From: an uncultured Prevotella sp.
GTDB taxonomy: Bacteria; Bacteroidota; Bacteroidia; Bacteroidales; Bacteroidaceae
Direction of reading: 5' to 3'
DNA length: 64,000 nt
Assembly (NCBI GenBank): GCA_944320105.1
Contig: CALUGA010000008.1
Location: 1 to 64,000, forward strand
The notes under the pieces were generated by a model, which worked only from the letters and a program-made list of their open reading frames with translations, ran no database searches and was not told where the DNA came from. Numbering within the stretch: position 1 is the stretch's first letter; the number at the start of each line of letters is the position of its first letter. Below are positions 43,761 through 54,277 of the stretch, piece after piece. A program made the position numbers and the translations under genes.

Positions 43761-44600
43761 ATGCAACAACTTACAGCCGCCCCCGGCCCCATCGGCATAT
43801 TCGACTCCGGCTACGGAGGGCTTACCATACTGCACGGCATACGGCAGCTGCTGCCGCGCTACGACTACCTGTACCTCGGCGACAACGCGCGCGCCCCCTA
43901 CGGCCCGCGCTCGTTCGACGTGGTGTACGAGTTCACGCGGCAGGCCGTGGTGAGGCTCTTCGAGCTGGGCTGCCACCTCGTAATACTCGGCTGCAACACC
44001 GCCTCTGCCAAGGCCCTGCGCACCATACAGCAGCGCGACCTGCCACGCCTCGACCCCGAGCGGCGCGTGCTGGGCATCATCCGCCCCACGGCCGAGGTGA
44101 TTGGCTCGCTCACCGCCACGCGCCACGTGGGCATACTGGCCACCGAGGGTACCATCAGGAGCCACAGCTACGAGCTGGAGATACGCAAGCTCTTCCCCGA
44201 CATCAAGGTGTCGGGGGTGGCCTGCCCTTTCTGGGTGCCGCTCGTGGAGTATAACGAGGCCGACAGCCCCGGCGCCGACTACTTCGTGAAGAAGCGCGTT
44301 GACCAGCTCATGGCGCTCGACCCCGACATCGACGCCATCATCCTGGGCTGCACCCACTACCCGCTCCTCATGCCCAAGATAGTGAAGTACGCAAGCCCCG
44401 GGGTGCGCATAGTGCCGCAGGGGGAGTACGTGGCGCAGAGCCTCAAGGACTACTTCGCCCGCCATCCCGAGGTGGAGCGCAAGTGTACCAAGGGCGGCCG
44501 CGTGCACTACCTCACCACCGAAAGCCCCGACAAGTTCCGCGAGTCGGCCAGCGTGTTCCTCCACGAGCACGTCGACGTGGAGAGCATCGCGCTGCCGTGA
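43761..44600 (+). CDS. murI: Glutamate racemase
   Basis: 279 aa, cytoplasmic. It makes D-glutamate for peptidoglycan. IGIFDSGYGGLTILHGI and LGDNARAPYGPRS are substrate-site motifs. The two catalytic cysteines are in LGCNTASAKAL (near residue 78) and LGCTHYPLL (near 196). It follows the bamA/ompH genes, the common Bacteroidota order. Confidence 0.97.
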   Translation: MQQLTAAPGPIGIFDSGYGGLTILHGIRQLLPRYDYLYLGDNARAPYGPRSFDVVYEFTRQAVVRLFELGCHLVILGCNTASAKALRTIQQRDLPRLDPERRVLGIIRPTAEVIGSLTATRHVGILATEGTIRSHSYELEIRKLFPDIKVSGVACPFWVPLVEYNEADSPGADYFVKKRVDQLMALDPDIDAIILGCTHYPLLMPKIVKYASPGVRIVPQGEYVAQSLKDYFARHPEVERKCTKGGRVHYLTTESPDKFRESASVFLHEHVDVESIALP

Positions 44601-44712
44601 GCCTCAAGGAGGCGGGAGGCAGGAGACGGGAGACAGACGTATGCAAGCTGCCCCCATGCCATGGCGCAGCCTTTTTTACCTTTTTACCTTTTTACTTTTT
44701 TATTTTTTCCCA

Positions 44713-45759
44713 ATGTTAGCTTATACTTATATAGAGAAAGGCCGCTTTGAGCTGATAGAGAAGCCGCGGCCGGCGATAATCCACGAACGCGACGCCATAG
44801 TGCGCGTCACGCTAGGCAGCATCTGCACGAGCGACCTCCACATAAAGCATGGCAGCGTGCCGCGCGCCGTGCCGGGCATAACCGTGGGCCACGAGATGGT
44901 GGGCGTGGTGGAGGAGGTGGGCAGCGGCGTGGCCGGCGTGCGCCCTGGCGACCGCGTGGCGGTGAACGTTGAGACCTTCTGCGGCCACTGCTACTTCTGC
45001 GAGCACGGCTACGTGAACAACTGCACCGACCCCGACGGGGGCTGGGCCTTGGGCTGCCGCATCGACGGCGGCCAGGCCGAATACGTGCGCGTGCCTTACG
45101 CCGACTGCGGACTCACGCCCATACCGCCCTCGGTGACCGACGAGCAGGCCCTCTTCGTGGGCGACGTGCTCGCCACGGGCTATTGGGCCGTCGACATATC
45201 CGGCGTGAAGCCCACCGACACCGTGCTCATCATAGGGGCCGGCCCCACGGGCGTCTGCACACTGCTCTGCGCCCTGCTGAGGCAGCCCCGCCGCATCGTT
45301 GTGTGCGAGGAGGACGCCGCGCGCCGCCGCTTTGTGGCCGAGCACTGGCCGGGGGTGGCCCTCACCGACGCCCGCTCGTGCCGCGAGCGCGTGCTGGCCG
45401 AGAGCGAGCACGGCGGCGCCGACGTGGTGATTGAGGCGGCCGGCGGCCCCGGCACGTTCCGCATGGCCTGGGAGTGCGCCCGCCCCAACGCCGTTGTAAC
45501 CATAGTGGCGCTCTACGACGGGCCTCAGGTGCTGCCCCTGCCCGATATGTACGGCAAGAACCTCACGTTCAAGACGGGCGGCGTTGACGGCTGCCACTGC
45601 GCCGAGACGCTCCGCCTCATAGCCGAGGGGCGCATCGACACCACTCCGCTCATCACCCACCGCTTTCCGCTCAACGACATTGCCCGGGCCTACAGCCTTT
45701 TCGAGAGCCGTGCCGACGGCGTGATCAAGGTGGCCATAACGCCGCCGTTGCGCGCTTGA
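44713..45759 (+). CDS. Zinc-dependent alcohol dehydrogenase (MDR family)
   Basis: 348 aa. SICTSDLHIKHG and VGHEMVG carry the catalytic zinc ligands, CGHCYFCEHGYVNNC the structural zinc site, and VLIIGAGPTGVCTLL the NAD(P) fold. It resembles alcohol/threonine/sorbitol-type dehydrogenases. The ATG at 44713 is the family start; the preceding frame is a pyrimidine-rich TTTTTACC repeat. A strong hairpin terminator lies 8 bp after the stop. The substrate is not determinable. Confidence 0.92.
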   Translation: MLAYTYIEKGRFELIEKPRPAIIHERDAIVRVTLGSICTSDLHIKHGSVPRAVPGITVGHEMVGVVEEVGSGVAGVRPGDRVAVNVETFCGHCYFCEHGYVNNCTDPDGGWALGCRIDGGQAEYVRVPYADCGLTPIPPSVTDEQALFVGDVLATGYWAVDISGVKPTDTVLIIGAGPTGVCTLLCALLRQPRRIVVCEEDAARRRFVAEHWPGVALTDARSCRERVLAESEHGGADVVIEAAGGPGTFRMAWECARPNAVVTIVALYDGPQVLPLPDMYGKNLTFKTGGVDGCHCAETLRLIAEGRIDTTPLITHRFPLNDIARAYSLFESRADGVIKVAITPPLRA

Positions 45760-45766
45760 GCATACG

Positions 45767-45808
45767 GCGAGAGGGGCCCGGCGCTGTTGTGCGCCGGGCC
45801 CCTCTCGC
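45767..45808. terminator. Bidirectional terminator hairpin
   Basis: An 18-bp perfect stem (left arm starts GCGAGAGGGGCCC, right arm ends CCTCTCGC) with a 6-nt loop, between convergent genes. GTTTTGC follows on the plus strand. Confidence 0.85.
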
Positions 45809-45858
45809 GTTTTGCATTGCCGCCTGCCGCTTGCCGCCCGTGGGGCGGGGCAGGGCGG

Positions 45859-46755
45859 TCAGTATATCGTTCCCACTATCTTCTTGCTCCTCACCAAGTC
45901 CGACGTGCCGTTGCCGGGGTAGTGCATCCCGGCGGTTAGCAGTCCGTTGTCGCGGGCGTAGTTGCTGAATTTCAGCCTCGTCTCTATCGCCCGGCGGCGG
46001 TCCATGTCGTAGTCGGCGCACAGGCGCAGGTCTATGAGCTGCAGGCTGAGGCCGTGGAACAGGTCGCCCACTATGAGCAGCCTGCCCTTTTGGTATGCGG
46101 TGTGGCCCGGTGTGTGGCCCGGTGCGGCCATCGGCACTATGCCCAGCGGGAGCGCGTCGGAGTACTCAAAGCGGTGCAGGCGGCCCTGGTAGGCCCTCAT
46201 GGCCTTGGCGGCGGGGCTGTCGGCCTTGCCGTTGGCCACCCAGTAGTCGTACTCTTTCTGCGCCACGTACACCTCGGCACGGCTAAAGACGGCAGTGTCG
46301 CCCCGCGTCATGCCACCTATGTGGTCGTTGTGCAGGTGGGTCAGCAGCAGGTAGTCGATGCTGTCGGGGGCTATGCCCAGCTCCTCCAGCCTCTCCATTA
46401 GTTTCCCGCCGCGCGCGGGGCCGTTGCCGGTGTCGAAGAGTGCGCGCTTTCCTTGCGTCTCTATGATGAAGCAGCTCACCGACGACTCCACCTTGCCCGA
46501 TGACGACAGGGCCTCTACCAGGGCCGAGTCTTCCTTGCCGTAGAACAGGCTGTTGGGCATATACTTGGGCTCGGCGTTGTCCTTTATCGATATGAGCGTC
46601 ATGGTGGAGTCTATCGCTATGCGCTCGCAGTGGGCCGCTTCGGCTTTAGCCTTGGCTCCGTTGCCGTTGCCCTTGGCGGCGTTTTTTGCCTTGTTGGTGC
46701 AGGCCAGGGCCAGCATTGCGGCTGCGGCCAGGGTCAGTAGCTTGGTTGTTGTCAT
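45859..46755 (-). CDS. Exported MBL-fold metallo-hydrolase (lipoprotein)
   Basis: 298 aa. The lipobox is MLALAC near residue 19, then a Lys/Ala/Gly linker of about 20 residues. YLLLTHLHNDHIGGM is the HxHxDH zinc motif, with APGHTPGHT and VGDLFHG supplying further ligands. The layout is like N-acyl homoserine lactonase/metallo-hydrolase relatives, but the substrate is unknown. A gap of 49 bp separates it from the upstream permease gene in the same direction. Confidence 0.9.
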   Translation of the reverse strand: MTTTKLLTLAAAAMLALACTNKAKNAAKGNGNGAKAKAEAAHCERIAIDSTMTLISIKDNAEPKYMPNSLFYGKEDSALVEALSSSGKVESSVSCFIIETQGKRALFDTGNGPARGGKLMERLEELGIAPDSIDYLLLTHLHNDHIGGMTRGDTAVFSRAEVYVAQKEYDYWVANGKADSPAAKAMRAYQGRLHRFEYSDALPLGIVPMAAPGHTPGHTAYQKGRLLIVGDLFHGLSLQLIDLRLCADYDMDRRRAIETRLKFSNYARDNGLLTAGMHYPGNGTSDLVRSKKIVGTIY

Positions 46756-46804
46756 CGTGGTTAGGGGGTTGGTGGTTGGTTGTGTTGTTTATGTGGCGCC
46801 GCGC

Positions 46805-48031
46805 TCAGAGCAGCCGGCGGGCGAAGTAGCGCACGGGATACCATACGGCCATGAAGCCCACGGCCAGCACCGTTACGAAGATCAGGGCCACGTCCTCGGG
46901 GTGTACGCTCACGGGGTAGGCATCAACGATGAACGAGCCGCTCGACCGGCCCAGCCCAACCAGCCCGTACTGCTGTTGCAGCCAGCACAGCAGCAGGCCC
47001 GCGGCTATGCCGAGCACAGCCCCGATGGCCGAGATCATGCGGCCCTCGAAGAGGAATATGCGCGTTATCTGGCTGTCGGTGGCCCCGAGGTTGCGCAGCG
47101 TGGCCACGTCGGCTTTCTTGTCGATGATGAGCATCGAGAGGCTGCCAATGATGTTGAAGCAGGCCACGGCAAGGATGAACGTAAGGAAGATGTAGGCTAT
47201 CAGCTTTTCTATCTTCATTATCCTGAACGTGTCTTCCTGCTGCTCGAAGCGGTCCTTCACCGTGAAGCGGCCGCCGGCTATCTCCTTCACCTCGCGCTTC
47301 ACGGCGTCGAAGTCGCTCCCCGGCCTCAGCCTAAGCTCCAGGGCCGACACCATGCCCTGCTGCCCGAACAGGCGGCGGGCAAAGTCGATGGAGGTGAGTA
47401 TGTAGTTCTTGTCGTACTTGGCCTGCTGCACCGAGAAGAGCACCCCGGGCGAGTAAAGCTCGTCTTCCACGAAGCCGTCGGTGGGGTTGGCCATGTTCAG
47501 CTGGCCCTCGCGCTTCGGTGCGTATATCTTGAGCGGCTCGCGGTAGCGGTAGCCCGTGCCGAGCGCCTCGGCCACGCGTATGCCCGGTATGCCGTAGCTC
47601 AGCCCCCCGGCGTGCAGGCCGTACTCGCCGTCGCCCACGAGAATCTCGCGTATGTGGGTAAGGCTGTCGAAGTTGTCGGCCACGCCCTTCACCGTCACCA
47701 TGGCCTGCCGCTCTCCGTATACGGCCAGGGCCATGTCCTCCATGGTCTCCGTGGCCACTTCCACCTCGGGCAGCTGCCTGATGCGCGTCAGCGCGGGGTC
47801 GTCGGCGGGTGCCGTCTTGCCCACGGCGGGCGCCACCTTCAGCTGCGGGTCGAAGGCGGTGAAGAGCGACGCCACGAGGTCGTGGAATCCGTTGAACACG
47901 CTGAGCGTAACCACCAGCGCCATGGTGGCCACGGCCACGCCCACCACGCTCACGCCGCTTATTATGTTGATGGCGTGTGTGCTCTTCTTAGAGAAGAGGT
48001 AGCGGCGGGCTATGTAGAATGGGAAGTTCAT
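46805..48031 (-). CDS. LolC/E-type ABC transporter permease (FtsX-like)
   Basis: 408 aa. One N-terminal helix with IISGVSVVGVAVATMALVVTLS, a large periplasmic MacB-like domain (about 50-260), then three helices around LTFILAVACFNIIGSLSMLI and ISAIGAVLGIAAGLLLCWL. It matches lipoprotein-releasing system permeases, and begins FPFYIARRYLFSKKSTHAIN as they do. The start overlaps the rbfA stop by ATGA. The ATPase partner is not adjacent. Confidence 0.92.
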   Translation of the reverse strand: MNFPFYIARRYLFSKKSTHAINIISGVSVVGVAVATMALVVTLSVFNGFHDLVASLFTAFDPQLKVAPAVGKTAPADDPALTRIRQLPEVEVATETMEDMALAVYGERQAMVTVKGVADNFDSLTHIREILVGDGEYGLHAGGLSYGIPGIRVAEALGTGYRYREPLKIYAPKREGQLNMANPTDGFVEDELYSPGVLFSVQQAKYDKNYILTSIDFARRLFGQQGMVSALELRLRPGSDFDAVKREVKEIAGGRFTVKDRFEQQEDTFRIMKIEKLIAYIFLTFILAVACFNIIGSLSMLIIDKKADVATLRNLGATDSQITRIFLFEGRMISAIGAVLGIAAGLLLCWLQQQYGLVGLGRSSGSFIVDAYPVSVHPEDVALIFVTVLAVGFMAVWYPVRYFARRLL

Positions 48032-48363
48032 TGCTTTAGCAGCTCGTCGATGTGTTCGATGTAGTCGAGCGAGTCGTCGAGGAAGAAGCGCAGCTCAGGC
48101 ACTATGCGCAGCTGGAAGCGCACTCGGGTGCCAAGTTCGTAGCGTATGGTGCGCTCGTTGGCGCGTATGCCCGCCAGTATTTCCTCGCCCCGCTCGCTGG
48201 GGAATATGCTTACGTAGGCCGTACACACGCTGAGGTCGGGCGACACGCGGGTGCGCGTCACCGAGACCATCACTCCGTGCGTGGCCCTGGTTTGTTGCTG
48301 GAAGATGAGGCTAAGCTCCTTTTGCAGCAGCCTGGCCACTTTGTTTTGTCTTGTCTCTTGCAT
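48028..48363 (-). CDS. rbfA: Ribosome-binding factor A
   Basis: 111 aa. It binds the 30S subunit during maturation of 16S rRNA. MQETRQNKVARLLQKELSLIF is the family N-terminus, VTRTRVSPDLSVCTAYVSIF the KH-like core, and LRIVPELRFFLDDSLDY the conserved end. The ATG at 48363 is used; an upstream extension is not family-like. Coupled to the permease gene by ATGA. Confidence 0.96.
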   Translation of the reverse strand: MQETRQNKVARLLQKELSLIFQQQTRATHGVMVSVTRTRVSPDLSVCTAYVSIFPSERGEEILAGIRANERTIRYELGTRVRFQLRIVPELRFFLDDSLDYIEHIDELLKQ

Positions 48364-48396
48364 CTTTGTCTTGGTTTTGTTGCGTGGTTTAGACCA

Positions 48397-48427
48397 CAAA
48401 GTTACACCAAATGGGGCGAAACTCAAA
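48397..48427 (-). promoter_or_regulatory. rbfA promoter
   Basis: On the minus strand TTTG (48424-48427), 19 bp, then TAACTTTG (48397-48404), 33 bp before the rbfA ATG. Confidence 0.8.
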
Positions 48428-48444
48428 AATAAACTCCCATTTTT

Positions 48445-48475
48445 TTTGCTTTTCGGCCGATTTGCTGTATCTTTG
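48445..48475 (+). promoter_or_regulatory. tRNA-Arg promoter
   Basis: TTTG at 48445-48448, 19 bp, then TATCTTTG at 48468-48475, 18 bp before the tRNA. It is back-to-back with the rbfA promoter. Confidence 0.85.
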
Positions 48476-48493
48476 CAAGCTGAAAAACGGATT

Positions 48494-48565
48494 GCCCTGA
48501 TAGTTCAATGGATAGAACAACTCTCTCCTAAAGAGTAGATCCGAGTTCGATTCTCGGTCGGGGTA
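48494..48565 (+). tRNA. tRNA-Arg (anticodon CCU)
   Basis: A full cloverleaf can be drawn. The acceptor GCCCTGA pairs with TCGGGGT (with G-U pairs), the D stem is GTTC/GAAC, the anticodon arm is ACTCT-CTCCTAA-AGAGT with anticodon CCT, and the T arm is CCGAG-TTCGATT-CTCGG. It decodes AGG. CCA is not encoded. Confidence 0.95.
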
Positions 48566-48807
48566 CGCTTTTCCCCTCTTTCCCCAAGCTTTGTTCCCGT
48601 GTTTGCGTTGTTGGCCCGCAGGTGGCCTTGGCGCAGCTTGCCGTGGTTGGTTTTCAAAGTGGAAGCCGTGCGGCGGCTATCCCCTCGTTTTCTTTTTCCT
48701 TTGCCTTTGTGTGGCTTCAAAATGATGGTTTGGAGGCTGTTTTCGTGTCATTTTGCAATAATGGGCGGCTCGTTGGCGCGCCTTGGTGCTTTTTTAGCGC
48801 AAAATGT

Positions 48808-48838
48808 TTTGCCGTTTCGCCAAAGTTTGCTTACTTTG
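48808..48838 (+). promoter_or_regulatory. Promoter upstream of the kor operon
   Basis: TTTG at 48808-48811, 19 bp, then TTACTTTG at 48831-48838. The korA ATG is about 240 bp downstream, so the leader would include the hairpin at 48864-48945. Spacer 48566-48807 shows nothing else. Confidence 0.6.
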
Positions 48839-48863
48839 CACCTTGCTAACCATGGTGCAGGCG

Positions 48864-48945
48864 CACCCTGCCTGGGTGTGTGGCAGGCCGGTTGGCGTGG
48901 CAGTTGGAGACGCGGCGCGCCGCGTCTCTACACCCAGGCAGGGTG
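48864..48945. repeat. Nested palindromic element
   Basis: Outer 15-bp perfect arms CACCCTGCCTGGGTG (48864-48878) and CACCCAGGCAGGGTG (48931-48945) enclose a 22-bp perfect palindrome at 48907-48928 of the form GAGACGC...GCGTCTC. The inner palindrome shares its ends with the AGACGCAAAATTTTGCGTCT family but has a GC core. Confidence 0.85.
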
Positions 48946-49076
48946 TGTGGCAGCTCGGGCAAGATGCCCCAAGGGCGCTATTGAATGCGATGAAACGCCC
49001 ATGTGCGGTCTGAAGGCCGCTTGGGGTTTAAGTAAACGAGACACAATTGTTTAAAGAATAAGATACAGAAAGACTT

Positions 49077-50917
<1,841 letters not shown>

Positions 50918-50930
<13 letters not shown>

Positions 50931-50947
50931 GAATTAAGAGTTAAGAA
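50918..50947. repeat. Left inverted arm of the four-helix-bundle cassette
   Basis: AATTAAGAGTT-type units over 30 bp. It is complementary to the outer end of 51344-51380: 27 of 30 positions match, and two of the three differences would be G-U pairs in RNA. Confidence 0.85.
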
Positions 50948-50950
50948 AGT

Positions 50951-51337
50951 ATGCCTTCTGGCAGTGACATTGCAGACCGCAGCTACGCCTTTGCGCTGCG
51001 TGTGGTCAACGCTTACAAGTACTTGTGCGCCGAGCAAGGCGAGCACGTCATGTCGAAGCAGCTCCTCAGGAGCGGCACTGCCATTGGCGCGCTGATATGC
51101 GAGGCAAAGTTCGCACAAAGCCGCGCCGACTTCGTTAACAAGATGTCGATAGCCTTGAAAGAGGCCAATGAAACCCTGTACTGGCTCCGCCTGCTCCACG
51201 ACAGCGGATATACAGACGACAAGGTGCATTCTTCAATATATGGCGAGGCCGATGAGATAACGGCCATATTGGCATCGATTGTGAAGTCGACGAAGGCAAA
51301 CACTCTTAAATTCGACTCTAAACAATCCGTCACATAA
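50951..51337 (+). CDS. Four-helix-bundle protein (23S rRNA intervening-sequence protein/S23 family)
   Basis: 128 aa. The family core is visible: QLLRSGTAIGALICEAKFAQ, then ADFVNKMSIALKEANETLYW with LRLLHDSGY, predicting four amphipathic helices. Relatives are encoded inside 23S rRNA intervening sequences and as Avd accessory proteins of diversity-generating retroelements; neither context is present here. The biochemical role of the free-standing version is not known. It separates korA from korB and is enclosed by inverted AATTAAGA repeats, suggesting it entered as a small cassette. Confidence 0.9.
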   Translation: MPSGSDIADRSYAFALRVVNAYKYLCAEQGEHVMSKQLLRSGTAIGALICEAKFAQSRADFVNKMSIALKEANETLYWLRLLHDSGYTDDKVHSSIYGEADEITAILASIVKSTKANTLKFDSKQSVT

Positions 51338-51343
51338 GTAATT

Positions 51344-51380
51344 TTCTTAATTCATAATTCTTAATTCTTAATTCTTAATT
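51344..51380. repeat. Right inverted arm of the four-helix-bundle cassette
   Basis: TTCTTAATTCATAATTCTTAA then TTCTTAATT units over 37 bp, ending 3 bp before the korB ATG. It is the inverted counterpart of 50918-50947. Confidence 0.85.
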
Positions 51381-51383
51381 GGT

Positions 51384-52385
51384 ATGTTTACTCAAAGCGA
51401 TTATAAGAAGGGGCAGCCAAGGTGGTGCCCCGGATGCGGCGACCATTTCTTCCTGGCCTCGCTCCACAAGGCTATGGCCGAGCTGGGCGTGCCGCCCCAC
51501 GAGACTGCGGTCATTTCGGGCATAGGCTGCTCCAGCCGCCTGCCCTACTACGTAAGCACCTACGCCATGCAGACCATCCACGGCCGCGCCGCCGCCATCG
51601 CCACGGGGGCCAAGGTGGTCAACCCCAAGCTCGCCGTGTGGCAGGTGAGCGGCGACGGCGACGGCCTCGCCATCGGCGGCAACCACTTCATCCACGCCAT
51701 GCGCCGCAACGTAGACATCAACGTAATCCTGCTCAACAACCGCATCTACGGCCTCACCAAGGGCCAGTATTCGCCCACCTCGCCGCGCGGCTTCGTCTCC
51801 AAGTCAAGCCCCTACGGCACCGTTGAGGATCCCTTCCGCCCCGCCGAGCTGTGCTTCGGCGCGCGAGGCCACTTCTTCGCCCGCGCCGTGGCCACCGATG
51901 CGCCCGAGACGGTGGAGGTCCTGAAGGCCGCCTACCGCCACAAGGGGGCCTCGGTGTGCGAGATTCTGCAGAACTGCGTAATCTTCAACAACGGCACCTT
52001 CGAGAGCGTTTACAACAAGGAGGGGCGCAAGAAGAACGCCATCTACGTGCGCCACGGCCAGCCGCTCGTCTTCGGCGAGAACAATGAGTACGGACTCGTG
52101 CAGGAGGGCTTCGGCCTCAAGGTGGTTAAGATAGGCGAGAACGGCGTAACCATCGACGACATACTCGTACACGACGCCCACTGCCAGGACAACACCCTGC
52201 AGCTCAAGCTGGCCATGATGGACACCGAGCAGGGCTTCCCCGTGGCCTTGGGCGTAATCCGCGACGTGGAGGCCCCAACCTACGACGACGCCGTTAACCA
52301 GCAGATAGAGGAGGTGAGCGCCAAGAAGAAGTACCACAACTTCATGGAACTGCTTGAGACCAACGACATCTGGGAGGTGAAGTAG
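51384..52385 (+). CDS. korB: 2-oxoglutarate:ferredoxin oxidoreductase, beta subunit
   Basis: 333 aa. It binds thiamine diphosphate and a 4Fe-4S cluster: RWCPGCGDHFFL and GIGCSSRLPYY give cluster cysteines, and WQVSGDGDGLAIGGNHFIH with LLNNRIYGLTKGQ gives the GDG-N ThDP/Mg site. It works with KorA. The start follows the right arm of the cassette repeat by 3 bp, so that repeat is its effective leader. Confidence 0.94.
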   Translation: MFTQSDYKKGQPRWCPGCGDHFFLASLHKAMAELGVPPHETAVISGIGCSSRLPYYVSTYAMQTIHGRAAAIATGAKVVNPKLAVWQVSGDGDGLAIGGNHFIHAMRRNVDINVILLNNRIYGLTKGQYSPTSPRGFVSKSSPYGTVEDPFRPAELCFGARGHFFARAVATDAPETVEVLKAAYRHKGASVCEILQNCVIFNNGTFESVYNKEGRKKNAIYVRHGQPLVFGENNEYGLVQEGFGLKVVKIGENGVTIDDILVHDAHCQDNTLQLKLAMMDTEQGFPVALGVIRDVEAPTYDDAVNQQIEEVSAKKKYHNFMELLETNDIWEVK

Positions 52386-52452
52386 GAACCACGTGGCCGC
52401 GCCCGCTGTGGCTTTGGCCTGAGTGGCGGAAAGCCCAAACGCGCATCATGAT

Positions 52453-52496
52453 ACAAATCCGCCCCGCGAAACGCCGGTTTCGCGGGGCGGATTTGT
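52453..52496. terminator. Terminator hairpin after korB
   Basis: A 20-bp perfect stem (left arm ACAAATCCGCCCCGCGAAAC) with loop GCCG. CTTTGTG follows on the plus strand. It lies between convergent korB and the sirtuin gene. Confidence 0.85.
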
Positions 52497-52655
52497 CTTT
52501 GTGCAAGGGCGTCGCAGGCCGCTTGCGTGGGCGGGCGTAGTGCTTCGGGCGTGGTTGCCTGAGCGTAAGTGGTGTAAAGATTATTCTCTTTTTGCCGCCT
52601 CCTGCGCAACCCCTTGACTCACAACGGATTGCGCCACGAATCATTTTGCCTTGCA

Positions 52656-52721
52656 AAACGGGCTGTTTGGCAAGGCGAAACGCGCCGTTTGGCAGCCCCA
52701 AACGGCTCGTTTCGCAAGGCT
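52656..52721. repeat. 22-bp-period array (locus 5)
   Basis: Cores begin at 52656 (AAACGGGCTGTTTGGC), 52678 (AAACGCGCCGTTTGGC) and 52700 (AAACGGCTCGTTTCGC), exactly 22 bp apart. It sits between the korB terminator and the end of the sirtuin gene, and nothing else is recognised in this spacer. Confidence 0.85.
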
Positions 52722-52781
52722 GCTTGGCGTGAGGGGCCTTGCGGCGGGCCTTTTGTAACTATTTGTTACCGCGCGCCGCCC

Positions 52782-53489
52782 TCACTGCGCTTGCCCCATC
52801 AGCTCGGCGGCCAGCTCCCTCATGCCCTCCGATGCGCCCTTCATTATGTGCCTGAAGCGGCTGCCGCGGGCGGCCATCACGGGCTTGGGGTCGATGAGGT
52901 AGATGGGCGCCGAGGGCTTGGCGTACTGCACGAGGCCCGCCGCCGGGTATACGTTGAGCGACGTGCCGATGATTATCATCATGTCGGCCTGGCTCACGGC
53001 CACGGCCGCAGGCTCAATCATGGGCACCGCCTCGCCGAAGAACACAATGAACGGGCGCAGCAGCGAGCCGTCGCCGGCCAGCGTGCCGGGCTTCACCTCG
53101 CAGTCGTCGGCACTGAGCGTGCGTATGTACCGTTCGTCGTAGGGGTCGCGGCTGGAGCACACCTTCATCAGTTCGCCGTGCAGGTGGATAACGTGAGTGG
53201 AGCCGGCCTGCTCGTGCAGGTTGTCCACGTTCTGCGTAACCACCGTCACCTCATACTCCCTTTCGAGCGCGGCCACGAGGCGGTGGCCCTCGTTGGGGCT
53301 GGCGGCGAGCAGCTGGCGCCGCCGCTCGTTGTAGAACTTCGTTACCAACGCCGGGTCGGCCAGCCACCCCTCGTGCGACGCCACCTGCTCCACGGGGTAT
53401 TCCTCCCACAGCCCGCCCGCGTCGCGAAACGTCTTCAGGCCGCTCTCTGCCGACATGCCGGCTCCTGTAAGCACTGCTATCTTCTTCAT
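52782..53489 (-). CDS. Sirtuin, NAD-dependent protein deacylase
   Basis: 235 aa. GAGMSAESGLKTFRDAGGLWE and TQNVDNLHEQAGS are NAD/catalytic motifs, with the catalytic His in HLHGEL, and GTSLNVYPAAGL follows. FYNERRR supplies the Tyr-x-x-Arg pair that marks desuccinylase/demalonylase (Sirt5/CobB-like) types. Only two cysteines occupy the zinc region, so zinc binding may be absent. CAAAAATA at 53532-53539 is a minus-strand -7 box (TATTTTTG). It is divergent from the FKBP genes. Confidence 0.93.
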   Translation of the reverse strand: MKKIAVLTGAGMSAESGLKTFRDAGGLWEEYPVEQVASHEGWLADPALVTKFYNERRRQLLAASPNEGHRLVAALEREYEVTVVTQNVDNLHEQAGSTHVIHLHGELMKVCSSRDPYDERYIRTLSADDCEVKPGTLAGDGSLLRPFIVFFGEAVPMIEPAAVAVSQADMMIIIGTSLNVYPAAGLVQYAKPSAPIYLIDPKPVMAARGSRFRHIMKGASEGMRELAAELMGQAQ

Positions 53490-53631
53490 TGTCAATGTGG
53501 TTTTAATGTGTGCCTTGGGCTTAACAATGCACAAAAATAGTGATTTTTCGCGAAATATGGCCACCGAATCGGATAAAATAACTATCTTTGCACACTTTCA
53601 AAAATAACACGCATACACAAAGACGCAAGAC

Positions 53632-54237
53632 ATGGACAAACTTAGCTACGCTTTGGGCTTGGGCATCGGCCGCCAGTTGGCGCAGATGGGCGCAGGCCAG
53701 CTTAACGTGAACGACTTTGCCATGGCCATCAACGATGTCATCAGCGGCGCAGAGCTGAAGATGACCAACCGCGAGGCGCAGGCCATTGTTACCGAATACT
53801 TTGCCCGCCAGGAGGAGAGGATAAACGCCGAGCGAGCCGAGCAGGGCAAGGCCGCCCGCGAGGCCGGCGAGAAGTACCTGGCCGACAACGCCAAGAAGCC
53901 CGGCGTGGTGGTGCTGCCCAGCGGCCTGCAGTACCTCGTGCTCAAGGAAGGCACGGGCCGCCGCCCAAAGGCAACCGGCAAGGTGAAGTGCCACTACGAG
54001 GGATTCCTCACCGACGGCACCGTGTTCGACAGCAGCATACAGCGCGGCGAACCGGCCACCTTCGGCCTGCAGCAGGTGATAGCCGGCTGGACCGAGGGCC
54101 TGCAGCTCATGCAGGAGGGCGCCAAGTACCGCTTCTTCATCCCCTACCGCCTGGGCTATGGCGAGAGCGGCGCGGGCGCGTCGATACCCCCTTACTCCGC
54201 CCTCGTGTTCGACGTGGAGCTTATAGAGGTGGTGTGA
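53632..54237 (+). CDS. FKBP-type peptidyl-prolyl isomerase 1
   Basis: 201 aa. An N-terminal dimerisation domain (MDKLSYALGLGIGRQLAQMG) is followed by an FKBP domain from about residue 110 (VKCHYEGFLTDGTVFDSS, ATFGLQQVIAGWTEGLQLM, YGESGAGASIPPYSALVFDVE). No signal peptide is visible, unlike the two paralogues that follow, so it may be cytoplasmic. TATCTTTG at 53583-53590 is a -7 box. Confidence 0.92.
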   Translation: MDKLSYALGLGIGRQLAQMGAGQLNVNDFAMAINDVISGAELKMTNREAQAIVTEYFARQEERINAERAEQGKAAREAGEKYLADNAKKPGVVVLPSGLQYLVLKEGTGRRPKATGKVKCHYEGFLTDGTVFDSSIQRGEPATFGLQQVIAGWTEGLQLMQEGAKYRFFIPYRLGYGESGAGASIPPYSALVFDVELIEVV

Positions 54238-54277
54238 CGCCAACTATGGAACAACAACAAGAAACAAAATAACTACA

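Noticed and set aside
50951..51337. Avd component of a diversity-generating retroelement
   Set aside because: No reverse transcriptase, template repeat or variable repeat is visible in the neighbourhood.
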